From an uncultured Clostridia bacterium (lineage in GTDB: Bacteria > Bacillota > Clostridia > Oscillospirales > Ruminococcaceae), in NCBI GenBank assembly GCA_945923775.1, contig CAMELR010000019.1, positions 1-51,610 of the forward strand: a DNA stretch of 51,610 nucleotides, given 5' to 3'. A program made the position numbers and the translations under genes. Of this stretch, positions 17,257-25,656 are shown one piece after another (position 1 is the first letter of the stretch; each line of letters begins with the position of its first letter). The notes below the pieces were generated by a model. It was not told the DNA's origin, searched no databases, and saw only the letters and a list, made by a program, of their open reading frames with translations.

Positions 17257-18771
17257 TTACTTCTTATTCTTACGCTTTACGGGCGGTTTTCTGTTGGTTA
17301 TTTCGGTCAGGCGGTTCAGGTACTCGGCGTTTTCGTCGGTGAAGTCCTCTTTGAGAGTTCTCCAGCGCCAGTTATTGCCTACCGTGGAGGGTACGTTGAT
17401 ACGCGCCTCCGTTCCGAATCCCTGAAGCTCCTGGATAGTCGTCATGGCGATGTCCGCAGTGCTCTTCCATGCGATGTCGATGAACGCGCGGGGAAGCTCC
17501 GCCGTTTTTCTGATCCCGAGGTACTCCTTTACGAAGCGCTTTGTATTGCGGTCGAGGTCGTTGAACCAGCCTGCCGCAGTGTCGCTGTCGTGGGTGGAGG
17601 TGTACACCGCGCAGTTCTGCGATTTATAGTTCTGCGGAAGATACTCGCTGTCGCCGGAGGGGTCGAACGCGAACTGGAGCACCTTCATTCCCGGATACGC
17701 CGCCTGTCTGAGCAGCTTACGCACCGACGGAGTGATGATACCAAGGTCCTCCGCGATAATGCCGCCGTTTCCTGTCTCCTGCTTTATCACGCGGAACAGA
17801 TCGTACTTCGGACCTTCGCACCACTTGCCGCCGTGGGCGGTCTTGCTTCCGAACGGTATCGCGTAGTAGCTGTTGAAGCCGATGAAGTGGTCGATGCGCA
17901 CGATGTCGTATATCTTCTTTGCAAAGCCTATTCTGCCGACCCACCAGCGGTAATTGTCCTGCTTCATTCTGTCCCAGTCGTAGATAGGATTTCCCCAGAG
18001 CTGACCGTCAGCCGAGAATGCGTCCGGCGGGAATCCCGCTACCACAGTCGGAACTCTGTCGCTGTCAAGCTGGAACAGCTCCGGCTGACACCAGACGTCC
18101 GCGCTGTCAAGGGCGCAGTATATCGGGATATCGCCGATTATCTCAATGCCGTTGTCGTTGGCGTATTTCTTGAGCTTATGCCACTGCTGGAAGAACTTGA
18201 ACTGCAGGAAGATGTAGAAATCCATCTCGGCTGCGTATTTCTTCTCCGCAGACTTCACCGCAGATGGCTCGCGAAGGCGCAGGGGATTTTCCCACTCGCT
18301 CCACGCCTTACCGCCATTGGCATCCTTGAGAGCCATGAACAGCGCGTAATCGTGGAGCCACTTGTTCTCCTCCAGGAACGCGCGGTATTCTTCGGAAACG
18401 TTACCATTCTTCTGCGAAGAAAAGCGTTTGTAAGCGTGCTTCATCACCTTGTAGAACTGCTCGTACATCGTGGCATAGTCTATGTAGCGCGGGTCCTCGG
18501 ACCACTTGATGTTCTCGTACTCGCTCTTTTTAAGCAGACCTTCCTCGGCAAGCACGTCAAGGCTGATGAAATAAGGGTTCCCGGCGTATATCGAGAAGCT
18601 CTGATACGGGGAATCGCCGTAGCTGGTCTGGGAAAGCGGCAGTATCTGCCATATGCTCTGCCCGGATTTTTTCAGGTAGTCTACAAAATCGTATGCCTCC
18701 CTGCCCATGGAGCCTATGCCGTAATCATTCGGCAGCGACGCTATGTGCAGGAGTATCCCGCTTTTTCTCAT
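17257..18771 (-). CDS. malQ: 4-alpha-glucanotransferase (amylomaltase)
   Basis: This 504-residue GH77 enzyme starts at ATG 18771 (GGAGG 7 nt upstream) and overlaps the regulator gene before it by ATGA. Conserved features include the N-terminal GILLHIASLP, the GDSPYQSFS loop, the catalytic blocks VRIDHFIGF and IIAEDLGIIT, and STHDSDTAAGW. It transfers maltosyl or longer units between maltodextrins, disproportionating short oligosaccharides in the cytoplasm. The C-terminus ends in a basic tail (RKPPVKRKNKK). It is co-transcribed with glgP under the LacI-type regulator. Confidence 0.95.
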   Translation of the reverse strand: MRKSGILLHIASLPNDYGIGSMGREAYDFVDYLKKSGQSIWQILPLSQTSYGDSPYQSFSIYAGNPYFISLDVLAEEGLLKKSEYENIKWSEDPRYIDYATMYEQFYKVMKHAYKRFSSQKNGNVSEEYRAFLEENKWLHDYALFMALKDANGGKAWSEWENPLRLREPSAVKSAEKKYAAEMDFYIFLQFKFFQQWHKLKKYANDNGIEIIGDIPIYCALDSADVWCQPELFQLDSDRVPTVVAGFPPDAFSADGQLWGNPIYDWDRMKQDNYRWWVGRIGFAKKIYDIVRIDHFIGFNSYYAIPFGSKTAHGGKWCEGPKYDLFRVIKQETGNGGIIAEDLGIITPSVRKLLRQAAYPGMKVLQFAFDPSGDSEYLPQNYKSQNCAVYTSTHDSDTAAGWFNDLDRNTKRFVKEYLGIRKTAELPRAFIDIAWKSTADIAMTTIQELQGFGTEARINVPSTVGNNWRWRTLKEDFTDENAEYLNRLTEITNRKPPVKRKNKK

Positions 18772-19778
18772 TCGTTTACCTCCGTTCGTTTCATGCAGAC
18801 GGAATCCCCCGCCTTATACTGTGCGCGAAGCGTCACGTGACTTGCTTCGGCGCTGTTTTCGATCATGTTCACCAGCATTCTCACCGAAAGGCTCGAAATC
18901 TGGTGTATCGGCTGTGAAAATGTAGCTATTCTCGGGTTGGTGAAATCCGCGATATCAATGCCGTCGAATCCAACGACCGAGATATCCTGCGGCACCCGCT
19001 TCCCCATATCAAGGAACGCCCTGACGGCTCCGACTGCGATGATATCAGACATCGCGAACACCGCGGACATATCCTTGCAGCGGTGGAACAGCGCGATAGC
19101 CGCCTCGTAGGCCGAGGAGAACGTGTAGCTGCACTGCTCGCACACCGGAGCCTCCACTCCGTGCTCCGCGCATGTCCGGGCGAATCCGGAGTAGCGCAGC
19201 CCCGAGGGTCCGGAATCCAGATCGCCGCCGAGAATTCCGATGCTGCGGTGACCCAGCCGGAGAAGCTCCTCAGCGGCTGTCCTGCCGCCGTCGAAGTCGT
19301 CGACGCTCACCGATGAGAGGTTCGCGAAGCCAAGCTCCTTTGCGCTTGCGGTGCTGAGCACGCAGGGAACGCTTATCCCGGCAAAGCTCCTGCGGAAGTT
19401 CCTGATATCGCCGCCCAGGAAGATTATCCCGGCGGGCTTCTGCTCAACGCAGAGCTGCGCGGCGGTCTGGACCTCGTCCTCCTGCTCGTCGATGTAGTTG
19501 ACTACAAGCTGCAGTCCCGCGCTTTCCGCTGCGGTCTGTATCTGCTCGATAAGCGGAGAGAAGAACAGGTTGCTGCTTCCATTAACGATGAGCAGCACCG
19601 AATTCGGAGCGGTCTGGCGCATTCTCCGCGCGTTCCCGTTCGGGGTGTAGTTGTACTTCTGTATCACCTCGTTGATACGTGCGCGGGTTGCCTCGCTTAT
19701 CTCGCTGCTGCCGTTGAGCGCCCTTGATACCGTGCTGACTCCGCAGCCTGCGAGCCTTGCTATGTCCTTTATCGTCAT
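18768..19778 (-). CDS. LacI-family transcriptional regulator of malQ-glgP
   Basis: This 336-residue protein starts at ATG 19778 (site CAGGGTGA), where the helix-turn-helix begins directly (TIKDIARLAGCGVSTVSRAL); longer frames upstream are not supported. The effector domain spans about residues 60-330. It is the first gene of the malQ-glgP unit. A 16-bp near-palindrome in its own promoter region suggests autoregulation. It differs clearly from the regulator at 9559-10590, so the locus carries two LacI proteins. The effector is unknown; a maltodextrin or glucose-derived signal is likely. Confidence 0.9.
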   Translation of the reverse strand: MTIKDIARLAGCGVSTVSRALNGSSEISEATRARINEVIQKYNYTPNGNARRMRQTAPNSVLLIVNGSSNLFFSPLIEQIQTAAESAGLQLVVNYIDEQEDEVQTAAQLCVEQKPAGIIFLGGDIRNFRRSFAGISVPCVLSTASAKELGFANLSSVSVDDFDGGRTAAEELLRLGHRSIGILGGDLDSGPSGLRYSGFARTCAEHGVEAPVCEQCSYTFSSAYEAAIALFHRCKDMSAVFAMSDIIAVGAVRAFLDMGKRVPQDISVVGFDGIDIADFTNPRIATFSQPIHQISSLSVRMLVNMIENSAEASHVTLRAQYKAGDSVCMKRTEVNE

Positions 19779-19803
19779 GCTGTCACCCTGTTTTACTGAT
19801 TTA

Positions 19804-19819
19804 CCGAAAACGTTTCCGG
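19804..19819 (-). promoter_or_regulatory. LacI-type operator upstream of the second lacI gene
   Basis: CCGAAAACGTTTCCGG is palindromic at 14 of 16 positions with the ACGT centre usual for LacI/CcpA-type operators. It sits just downstream of the -10 box, where binding would block transcription. Confidence 0.65.
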
Positions 19820-19827
19820 CGATTCTG

Positions 19828-19856
19828 ATTTTAACACATAATTTCAGATTTTTCAA
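19828..19856 (-). promoter_or_regulatory. Promoter of lacI2-malQ-glgP
   Basis: On the minus strand TTGAAA (19856-19851), a 17-nt spacer and TAAAAT (19833-19828). The sequence from 19857 to the terminator at 20029 shows nothing else recognisable. Confidence 0.65.
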
Positions 19857-20028
19857 GCCCTTCTGCGAAATTCCCTTTATTGCACAAAGTTTCGCTGCAT
19901 GTTTCGGCAACCCTCACAATACGCCGCAGGAACTGTTTTTTCTCTATAGCGGCTCCGGACAGCTCCAACGCAGCTGGCGTACGGAAACATTACCGGAGCG
20001 CGCTCCCAGCTATCACAGGACGCAGAAA

Positions 20029-20056
20029 AATCGGGTCTGCACCTGCAAACCCGATT
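20029..20056 (-). terminator. Terminator of the GH3-def-GNAT-esterase operon
   Basis: AATCGGGT/ACCCGATT (20029-20036 and 20049-20056) form the stem, extended by TGCA pairing inside the loop, and a T-run follows on the minus strand. Confidence 0.8.
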
Positions 20057-20063
20057 CCGTATT

Positions 20064-20720
20064 TTATTTGATTATCCCGGTGATCCAGTTGATTCCCCTT
20101 GCAATGCGCTGCGGAACCTTACTGAAATGCCCGCCGGATTCGTGAACGAAAACCGCCTGCGTGACCTCCGGGGAACGCTCCGCCAGCCGTTTGACTTCCA
20201 TAGTGGTCTGCTCGACCTGAGCCATCAGCGGGTCGGGGGAGTTCTTCTCCTTTCCGCCCAGGCTGAGGAATATCCTGCCCCTGAGCGGGTGCAGCCGCTG
20301 GAATTCCAGCCAGCCCGGAAACCATGTCGACCCCGAGCAGCTTGCGGCGCCGCAGAGCCGCGGTTCGTCCCAGAGCGCGTCCGCGTAAAGCGCGAACAGA
20401 CCTCCCAGTGAATAGCCGCAGAGATACACGCTGCTGAACCTCCCGAATCGCTTTTCAAGCTCCGCCGTGAAATCCGGCAGGAACGCCAGCAGACGTTCAG
20501 CACCGCCGCTGAAACGCCGCCCGCCGGAGCCTGCCTCCCATGGGGAATAATCCCTGTCCCAGTCTATCTCTCCAAACTCTGCGAGAACGCACCGGCAGTC
20601 CTGAACAAGCCCGCAGACCTCGCGGAAAAGCTGCTCGTCAAATCCGCTGAACAGCATTACCAGTACGTCTCCGATGCCCTCCGCGCGGCAGGAGAAGCCA
20701 TCAAGCTCGAATTCCGTCAT
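20064..20720 (-). CDS. Alpha/beta-hydrolase, esterase-like
   Basis: This 218-residue protein overlaps the GNAT gene upstream by ATGA. The nucleophile elbow GYSLGG (Ser104) lies in the expected place after a strand (SSVYLC), and a C-terminal HESGGHF gives a candidate catalytic histidine. The family hydrolyses esters or related bonds; the substrate cannot be predicted. There is no signal peptide, so it should be cytoplasmic. It is the last gene of the operon before a terminator. Confidence 0.75.
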   Translation of the reverse strand: MTEFELDGFSCRAEGIGDVLVMLFSGFDEQLFREVCGLVQDCRCVLAEFGEIDWDRDYSPWEAGSGGRRFSGGAERLLAFLPDFTAELEKRFGRFSSVYLCGYSLGGLFALYADALWDEPRLCGAASCSGSTWFPGWLEFQRLHPLRGRIFLSLGGKEKNSPDPLMAQVEQTTMEVKRLAERSPEVTQAVFVHESGGHFSKVPQRIARGINWITGIIK

Positions 20721-21172
20721 ACCCTGTGGACGTACATTCTCGACGGCTCATCGTCGCCTTCCTGAGTCACCGGGCAGAGGTACTCCCAGCCGTAGCGCTC
20801 ATAGAACGAATCGTGGCTTGTCAGGAGGTACAGCGTGTCTATCCCCCTGGATTTCATATCCTCGGCAACGAACCCGAGCAGCCTCCCCGCCAGACCCTGA
20901 CAGCGGAAATCAGGCTCTGTGAATACTGCGCACACATTCGGCGTGAGGTCGGTGCGGTCGTGGAAATCGTTAGCGATAACGCCCATTCCCGCCACGATAC
21001 GGTCTCCGTAAAGCGCGAGGTACCACTGCGGCACTGCGCTTTTTCCGGACATCGCTTCCTCCATGCTCTCGAGATACGCTTCATACGGAATGCCCCATTT
21101 TTCGTGGAACCACTCCGCTGCGGCTTCTTTCAGCTCCGGGCGCTCTGTAATGCGGATAATGTCGAAATTCAT
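20717..21172 (-). CDS. GNAT-family N-acetyltransferase
   Basis: This 151-residue protein starts at ATG 21172 (AAGGA 8 nt upstream), overlapping the deformylase stop by ATGA. It shows the GNAT core: WYLALYGDRIVAGMGV, PNVCAVFTEPDFRCQGLAGRLL (acetyl-CoA-binding motif A, with the variant RCQGLA for RxxGxG/A) and YERYGWEYLC near the C-terminus. It should transfer an acetyl group to an amine. The acceptor is unknown. Its position after peptide deformylase could hint at N-terminal protein modification, but this is speculation. Confidence 0.8.
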   Translation of the reverse strand: MNFDIIRITERPELKEAAAEWFHEKWGIPYEAYLESMEEAMSGKSAVPQWYLALYGDRIVAGMGVIANDFHDRTDLTPNVCAVFTEPDFRCQGLAGRLLGFVAEDMKSRGIDTLYLLTSHDSFYERYGWEYLCPVTQEGDDEPSRMYVHRV

Positions 21173-21582
21173 ACCAGTATTCCTTCAAGGTGGTCAAGCT
21201 CGTGCTGGATTATCTCGGCGGTTATCCCGTCGTACTTCCGGCGGCATTTGTTCATGCGGAGATCCTGGAACTCCACCTCGATCGCCGCATGGCGCGTGAC
21301 GTCCTGAGCGCCCTCGTGGCACAGGCAGCCCTCCTTGATGGTGTAGGTCTCGGGGCTTGCCCATTTGACCTCCGGGTTCAGCATAACAACGTATTTGTTG
21401 CCGTCCTGGAATACGATAATACGCTTGAGCACTCCTATCATATTCGCCGCCATGCCTACGCATTCCTCGGCGTGGGCGGCTATGGTCTCTACCATGTCCT
21501 GCGCCGTGGGGAGGTCGCTGCGGTCAGCCGGCGCGGATTTCTGGCTGAGCAGGAACTTATCCTTTACTATCGGATGTACCAT
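21169..21582 (-). CDS. def: Peptide deformylase
   Basis: The protein has 137 residues, starting at ATG 21582, one nt beyond the GH3 stop, with AGGTGG inside the preceding gene. The three deformylase motifs are GMAANMIG (43-50), EGCLC (84-88) and HELDH (127-131). Metal ligands would be Cys86, His127 and His131, with Glu128 as the catalytic base. It removes the formyl group from the N-terminal methionine of new proteins. The AANMIG form and short length mark the clostridial-type branch, which may be a second, non-housekeeping copy. The final residue of motif II is Cys where Ser is usual. Confidence 0.88.
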   Translation of the reverse strand: MVHPIVKDKFLLSQKSAPADRSDLPTAQDMVETIAAHAEECVGMAANMIGVLKRIIVFQDGNKYVVMLNPEVKWASPETYTIKEGCLCHEGAQDVTRHAAIEVEFQDLRMNKCRRKYDGITAEIIQHELDHLEGILV

Positions 21583-21583
21583 A

Positions 21584-24313
21584 TCATGTCCACCTTTCCT
21601 TGAGTTCAAATCTAATGCTCTGGGTTTTAAGCCCGCTTCCGCCGAAATACAGGCGTATCGACATAAAGTTTGACAGGCACTTCACGTCCTTTGTCTGGGA
21701 AACTGCAGCTCCGCCGGTTCCGTTGAACGTGAACGTACCGCAGGGACTTCCAAGCGCGAATATGGACACGGAGGTCTGCGCAAGCTCGGAAAGCGTGCTG
21801 GACGCGGTCAGCGTTACCTTGTAGGTGCCGGGCTTCGACACATTCAGACCAAACGCGTAGCTGCTGCCCTTTTCAGTGGTGATCCCAGTGAGATCAATGG
21901 TGAGATCCTCGTCGATATCGTGGAACTCGATATCCGTGGAATCAACGTCGCCTGCGTCAGCGGGACGGTTGATTATCTCGGTCTCGTCGTCGCAGCCCAT
22001 TACGCGCTTCATCGCGTGGGTAGTCGTCAGGAAACGCAGAATATTCATCGCATTGCGCTGAAGCTCCCCGCGGGTAAGTTCGCCGGATTTCAGGCTGTCC
22101 AGGGTGTTGTCATTGCATGCGGCGCCGTCCGCAGTTACCATGTACACATCGTTCTGAGCCATCGCCATTGCCGCAAAATCCGACTTGTCAGGAGCCTTGC
22201 CGCGGCGGTTGATGTTAGCCCACCAGTCGGTCATTGTGAATCCGTCGAAGCCCCAGTCATCGCGCAGTATTCCGGTCACGAGGTCGTAGTTTCCGGCGGT
22301 CCACACGCCGTTCACCTGACCGTAGGTCGTCATGACGGACTTCGCGCCGCCCTTCTTTATCGCCTTTTCGAATCCGCGCAGGTATATCTCCCGGAGCGCA
22401 CGCTCGGAGATAACGCTGTCGAGGAAGTGACGGCGGGTCTCACGGTTGTTGCCGCAGAAGTGCTTGATCGTGCCCTCAACTCCGGTGGAGTGCAAACCTG
22501 CAAGCTCTGCGGAAGCCATCTCGCCGGTGAGGTACGGGTCCTCCGAGAAGTACTCGAAGTTCCTGCCGTTGAGCGGGTGGCGGTGGATATTCATGCCCGG
22601 ACCGAGCAGGCAGTCCACCTGATTTGTGTGCATCTCAAGACCCATGAATGTAAACAGCTCGGTCATGAGCGGGCGGTCAAACGTGGAGGCAAGCAGAGTT
22701 CCGTTAGGCAGGCTGAACGCCTTCGTGCCGCAGTCGAGCCGCATTCCGGAAGGACCGTCGTCGCAGCAGGCGCAGGGGATACCGAGCACGGTCAGCGTAT
22801 CGGAAACGCCGCCGAATGCCGCCGCTGTTCCCGCAGTGACCTTCGGGGAGCCCATGCCCTCGCCGCGGATAATGCAGGAGAGGTCGTAATCAGTGAGCTG
22901 AGCGGTGAATTCCTCAAGCGTGTTCTTTCCGTTCACTACGTCGGCAAGGCGTATTCCCCTGTCGCCGGTCTGTGGAATTTCGGCGGGGAGCTTAGCGTGG
23001 TCGTGCGGGAATGCTTCTCCAGTGAGCGGAACATCTTCAAATTCCGGCTTTCCGTTGGAGTTCACCATGCGTTTGAACGCGGTAAGCGGCCCCAACGCGG
23101 ACTTGCACTGCCTTACGACGGTTTCAGGAAGCGTCAGGCTGTACGCCTCGGAAGCGCTGCGGACGTCGGTGCCCGCGTAGAAAACATAGTCGCCCTGTTC
23201 GAGTATCCACGCGGATTTGTGACCGGTAACTCCGGAATCATCGTAGGAAGCTGCGCTCTCAAGCGGTATCTCAAAGCTGAGGGTCTGGCTCTCGCCGGGG
23301 TTCAGGGTGCGCGTCTTATCGAATCCGCAGAGCACCCTTGCGGGCTTTCCAAGCTTCCCCTGCGGCGCGGAGCAGTATATCTGCACGACTTCCCTGCCGG
23401 GGACGTTTCCGGTGTTCTTTACGTTTACGTTTCCGGTGACATTATCGCCGTCAAGCTTGAAATAGGAAGCGGTGATATCAAAACTTGTGTATGACATTCC
23501 GAATCCGAACGGGAAGCGCACCCTGTCCTTCGCGAATGTTTCGAAATAGCGGTAGCCTACGTAGATATCCTCGCCGTAGCAGTCCATATCGCCGCTACCG
23601 AAGAACTTATCCGAGGGGTAGTCAGAAATTTCGTATGCGATGGTGTCCGGGAGCTTTCCGCTCGGGGAAACCTCGCCGGTAAGGACCGCCGCGGTTCCGG
23701 TGCCGCCGACCATTCCCCCCTGCCATACGTACATTACCGCGGAAACCGGGTACCTGTCCATGAAGCTCATGTCGATAAGCCCGCCCGTGTTCAGCAGGAC
23801 AACTGTCTTGTCGAACGCGGAGGTCACGCGCCGGAGCATGTCCTCCTCCAGGTCGGAGAGCAGGAACGCGCCTTTCTCAAGCTTGTTGTCCATCTCCTCG
23901 CCGGCGGTGCGCCCGATGATGACTATTGCAGCGTCGGCACGGGAAGCCGCGCCGCTCACCAGCTCGTCGGTAAGGGGCATTTCCTTCTGAGACCACGGCT
24001 CTCCACCCCAGCCCTCGCCGTAATCGAACGGGTTCTGTTCGTCCCATTCGCGGTAGGCGTTCAGAAGCTGCTCGTCAAGCTTGTAGCCCGCGTCGAGCAG
24101 TCCGTCGGTTATCCCGATCACCTTTGAAACGTTTACCATGCCGCCGCTGCCGGTTCCGCTCTTGTAGTAATGGAGCTGTATTCTGCCGAATACCGCCGCA
24201 GTTCCGCCCTTCTTCAGCGGCAGAACTCCGTCGTTCTTCAGCATTACGATACCGCCGGAGACCGCTCTGGCGGACGCTTCAAGGTACTTATCCCAATCAA
24301 GTGTTCTTTTCAT
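21584..24313 (-). CDS. GH3 beta-glucosidase with permuted domain order
   Basis: The protein has 909 residues, starting at ATG 24313 (site AAGGAG). The domain order is reversed relative to most GH3 enzymes. The alpha/beta C-domain comes first (about 10-250, AVFGRIQLHYYKSGTGSGG), then a fibronectin-like domain (about 290-410), and then the TIM barrel (about 470-770) containing GPGMNIHRHP, GTIKHFCGNN and the nucleophile block GFTMTDWW with Asp696. A beta-sandwich of about 130 residues ends the protein and may bind carbohydrate. This permutation is known for rumen GH3 enzymes of Butyrivibrio and Ruminococcus. It has no signal peptide, so cytoplasmic hydrolysis of imported beta-glucosides is likely. 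Confidence 0.9.
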   Translation of the reverse strand: MKRTLDWDKYLEASARAVSGGIVMLKNDGVLPLKKGGTAAVFGRIQLHYYKSGTGSGGMVNVSKVIGITDGLLDAGYKLDEQLLNAYREWDEQNPFDYGEGWGGEPWSQKEMPLTDELVSGAASRADAAIVIIGRTAGEEMDNKLEKGAFLLSDLEEDMLRRVTSAFDKTVVLLNTGGLIDMSFMDRYPVSAVMYVWQGGMVGGTGTAAVLTGEVSPSGKLPDTIAYEISDYPSDKFFGSGDMDCYGEDIYVGYRYFETFAKDRVRFPFGFGMSYTSFDITASYFKLDGDNVTGNVNVKNTGNVPGREVVQIYCSAPQGKLGKPARVLCGFDKTRTLNPGESQTLSFEIPLESAASYDDSGVTGHKSAWILEQGDYVFYAGTDVRSASEAYSLTLPETVVRQCKSALGPLTAFKRMVNSNGKPEFEDVPLTGEAFPHDHAKLPAEIPQTGDRGIRLADVVNGKNTLEEFTAQLTDYDLSCIIRGEGMGSPKVTAGTAAAFGGVSDTLTVLGIPCACCDDGPSGMRLDCGTKAFSLPNGTLLASTFDRPLMTELFTFMGLEMHTNQVDCLLGPGMNIHRHPLNGRNFEYFSEDPYLTGEMASAELAGLHSTGVEGTIKHFCGNNRETRRHFLDSVISERALREIYLRGFEKAIKKGGAKSVMTTYGQVNGVWTAGNYDLVTGILRDDWGFDGFTMTDWWANINRRGKAPDKSDFAAMAMAQNDVYMVTADGAACNDNTLDSLKSGELTRGELQRNAMNILRFLTTTHAMKRVMGCDDETEIINRPADAGDVDSTDIEFHDIDEDLTIDLTGITTEKGSSYAFGLNVSKPGTYKVTLTASSTLSELAQTSVSIFALGSPCGTFTFNGTGGAAVSQTKDVKCLSNFMSIRLYFGGSGLKTQSIRFELKERWT

Positions 24314-24332
24314 GTTGCCGCTCCTTAAAATA

Positions 24333-24560
24333 TCATCTGCCGCCGAAAAGTCCGCCAAGCGCACCTAGTTTTCCCTTGAGCTCGTCGACGTTCACCTTAG
24401 CCTTAACGCCGTCGACTATCTGCTTTATAACGTCATCGGGAAGGTCTACGCCGAGGATACCCTCAATGGTCTTTATCGGGTCCTTCTGGAACTTTGAAGC
24501 GATGTCCGGGTCGCTCTTTACCTTGCTTACTATTTCGTCGATTTTTGCCTTGATATCCAT
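24333..24560 (-). CDS. Small helical protein of unknown function
   Basis: The product has 75 residues, starting at ATG 24560 with GAGGTAA upstream. It is almost wholly helical and charged (KIDEIVSKVKSDPDIASKF, then DPIKTIEGILGVDLPDDVI) and ends in the glycine-rich GALGGLFGGR. It is the first gene of the GH3-deformylase operon, 19 nt before the GH3 start. The SDPDIASKFQKDP stretch is faintly like Nif11-type leader peptides, but no modification enzymes are nearby. I do not recognise a function. Confidence 0.65.
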   Translation of the reverse strand: MDIKAKIDEIVSKVKSDPDIASKFQKDPIKTIEGILGVDLPDDVIKQIVDGVKAKVNVDELKGKLGALGGLFGGR

Positions 24561-24609
24561 TTCGATTACCTCGTTTTCGTCATTACTGCCGCTGTGCGGT
24601 GTTGATTTC

Positions 24610-24638
24610 AGTATAGCATAACTTCGACAAAATATCAA
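24610..24638 (-). promoter_or_regulatory. Promoter of the small protein-GH3 operon
   Basis: On the minus strand TTGATA (24638-24633), a 17-nt spacer and TATACT (24615-24610), about 50 nt before ATG 24560. It is divergent from the cdaA promoter. Confidence 0.7.
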
Positions 24639-24685
24639 GAGGTATGCATTAATGAAACACCGCAGGATTTTTTGGGGAAAATCAC

Positions 24686-24714
24686 TTGCAATTGTGCGCA
24701 TATCTTGTTATAAT
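24686..24714 (+). promoter_or_regulatory. Promoter of the cdaA operon
   Basis: TTGCAA (24686-24691), a 17-nt spacer and TATAAT (24709-24714), about 36 nt upstream of the cdaA start. Confidence 0.75.
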
Positions 24715-24750
24715 AAGAATAATAGTATTTTTCAGAAAAGAGGAATGACT

Positions 24751-25656
24751 TTGGATATTTTGGACATGATAGCGGCCGCTCCGCGGGTATTTATGTCGAT
24801 AACCATACCGGACGTTATAGATATAATCCTGCTGACCCTCCTGATCATCGCAGTCATAAGGTTCATGAGCGAGACCCGCGCCACTCAGCTCCTTAAAGGA
24901 ATCGGGCTGATAGCGCTGCTTTATCTGCTGGTATGGCTGGGTCAGCTCAAGGTCATGACCTACCTGTTTCAGAACTTCTTCCTGCAATGGGGTCTGGTCG
25001 CGATAGTCGTGGTATTCCAGCCTGAGATACGCCGCCTGCTTGAAAAGGTCGGCACAACCGCAAAGGTCAGGATACCGTTCCTTGCGTACTTCGAGAAGGC
25101 TGACGCGCAGAAGGTCATCGAGCGCGACACGGCTATAACCGCGATCTCAGACGCATGCGAAAGGCTCAGCCGCACCAAGACCGGCGCGCTCATAGTTATC
25201 GAGCGCCAGACGAAGCTCCAGAACATAATCGAAAAATCCACGATCGTGGACGCAAAGCCCTCCCCGGAGCTTTTCTGCAACCTGTTCTTCAACAAATCTC
25301 CGCTTCACGACGGTGCGATAATAATCCGAAACAACAGGATATACGCGGCTGGATGCTTCCTGCCGCTGCCGGAGCAGCAGGGCCGCGAGTACATCGACCC
25401 GGAGCTTGGCTCCCGTCACCGCGCGGCGATAGGCATGTCTGAGAACTCCGACGCGGTGGTCATCATCGTATCCGAGGAGACCGGAGTCGTTTCCGTGGCA
25501 AAATCGGGACAGATAATCCGTTCGATCAACGAATACAACCCCAAGGAATGGCTGCTGAAGATCCTGCGCGACGAAATGCCGCTCCCTGCGCCGTCAAAGT
25601 CAAAGGGCAGGAAGAAAAAGCAGTCCGACAGCAATGAGAGCGAGGTGGAAGAATGA
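24751..25656 (+). CDS. cdaA: Diadenylate cyclase CdaA
   Basis: This protein of 301 residues makes the second messenger c-di-AMP from two ATP. Three hydrophobic segments (about 15-95) anchor it in the membrane. The DAC domain (about 100-260) shows the motif SPLHDGAIII and the block GSRHRAAIGMSE. The C-terminus is a basic Lys/Ser-rich tail. I chose the TTG at 24751 because AGAGGA lies 6 nt upstream; an in-frame ATG at 24745 would leave almost no spacing and is the alternative. The gene overlaps cdaR by ATGA, the usual regulator partnership in Firmicutes. Confidence 0.92.
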   Translation: MDILDMIAAAPRVFMSITIPDVIDIILLTLLIIAVIRFMSETRATQLLKGIGLIALLYLLVWLGQLKVMTYLFQNFFLQWGLVAIVVVFQPEIRRLLEKVGTTAKVRIPFLAYFEKADAQKVIERDTAITAISDACERLSRTKTGALIVIERQTKLQNIIEKSTIVDAKPSPELFCNLFFNKSPLHDGAIIIRNNRIYAAGCFLPLPEQQGREYIDPELGSRHRAAIGMSENSDAVVIIVSEETGVVSVAKSGQIIRSINEYNPKEWLLKILRDEMPLPAPSKSKGRKKKQSDSNESEVEE

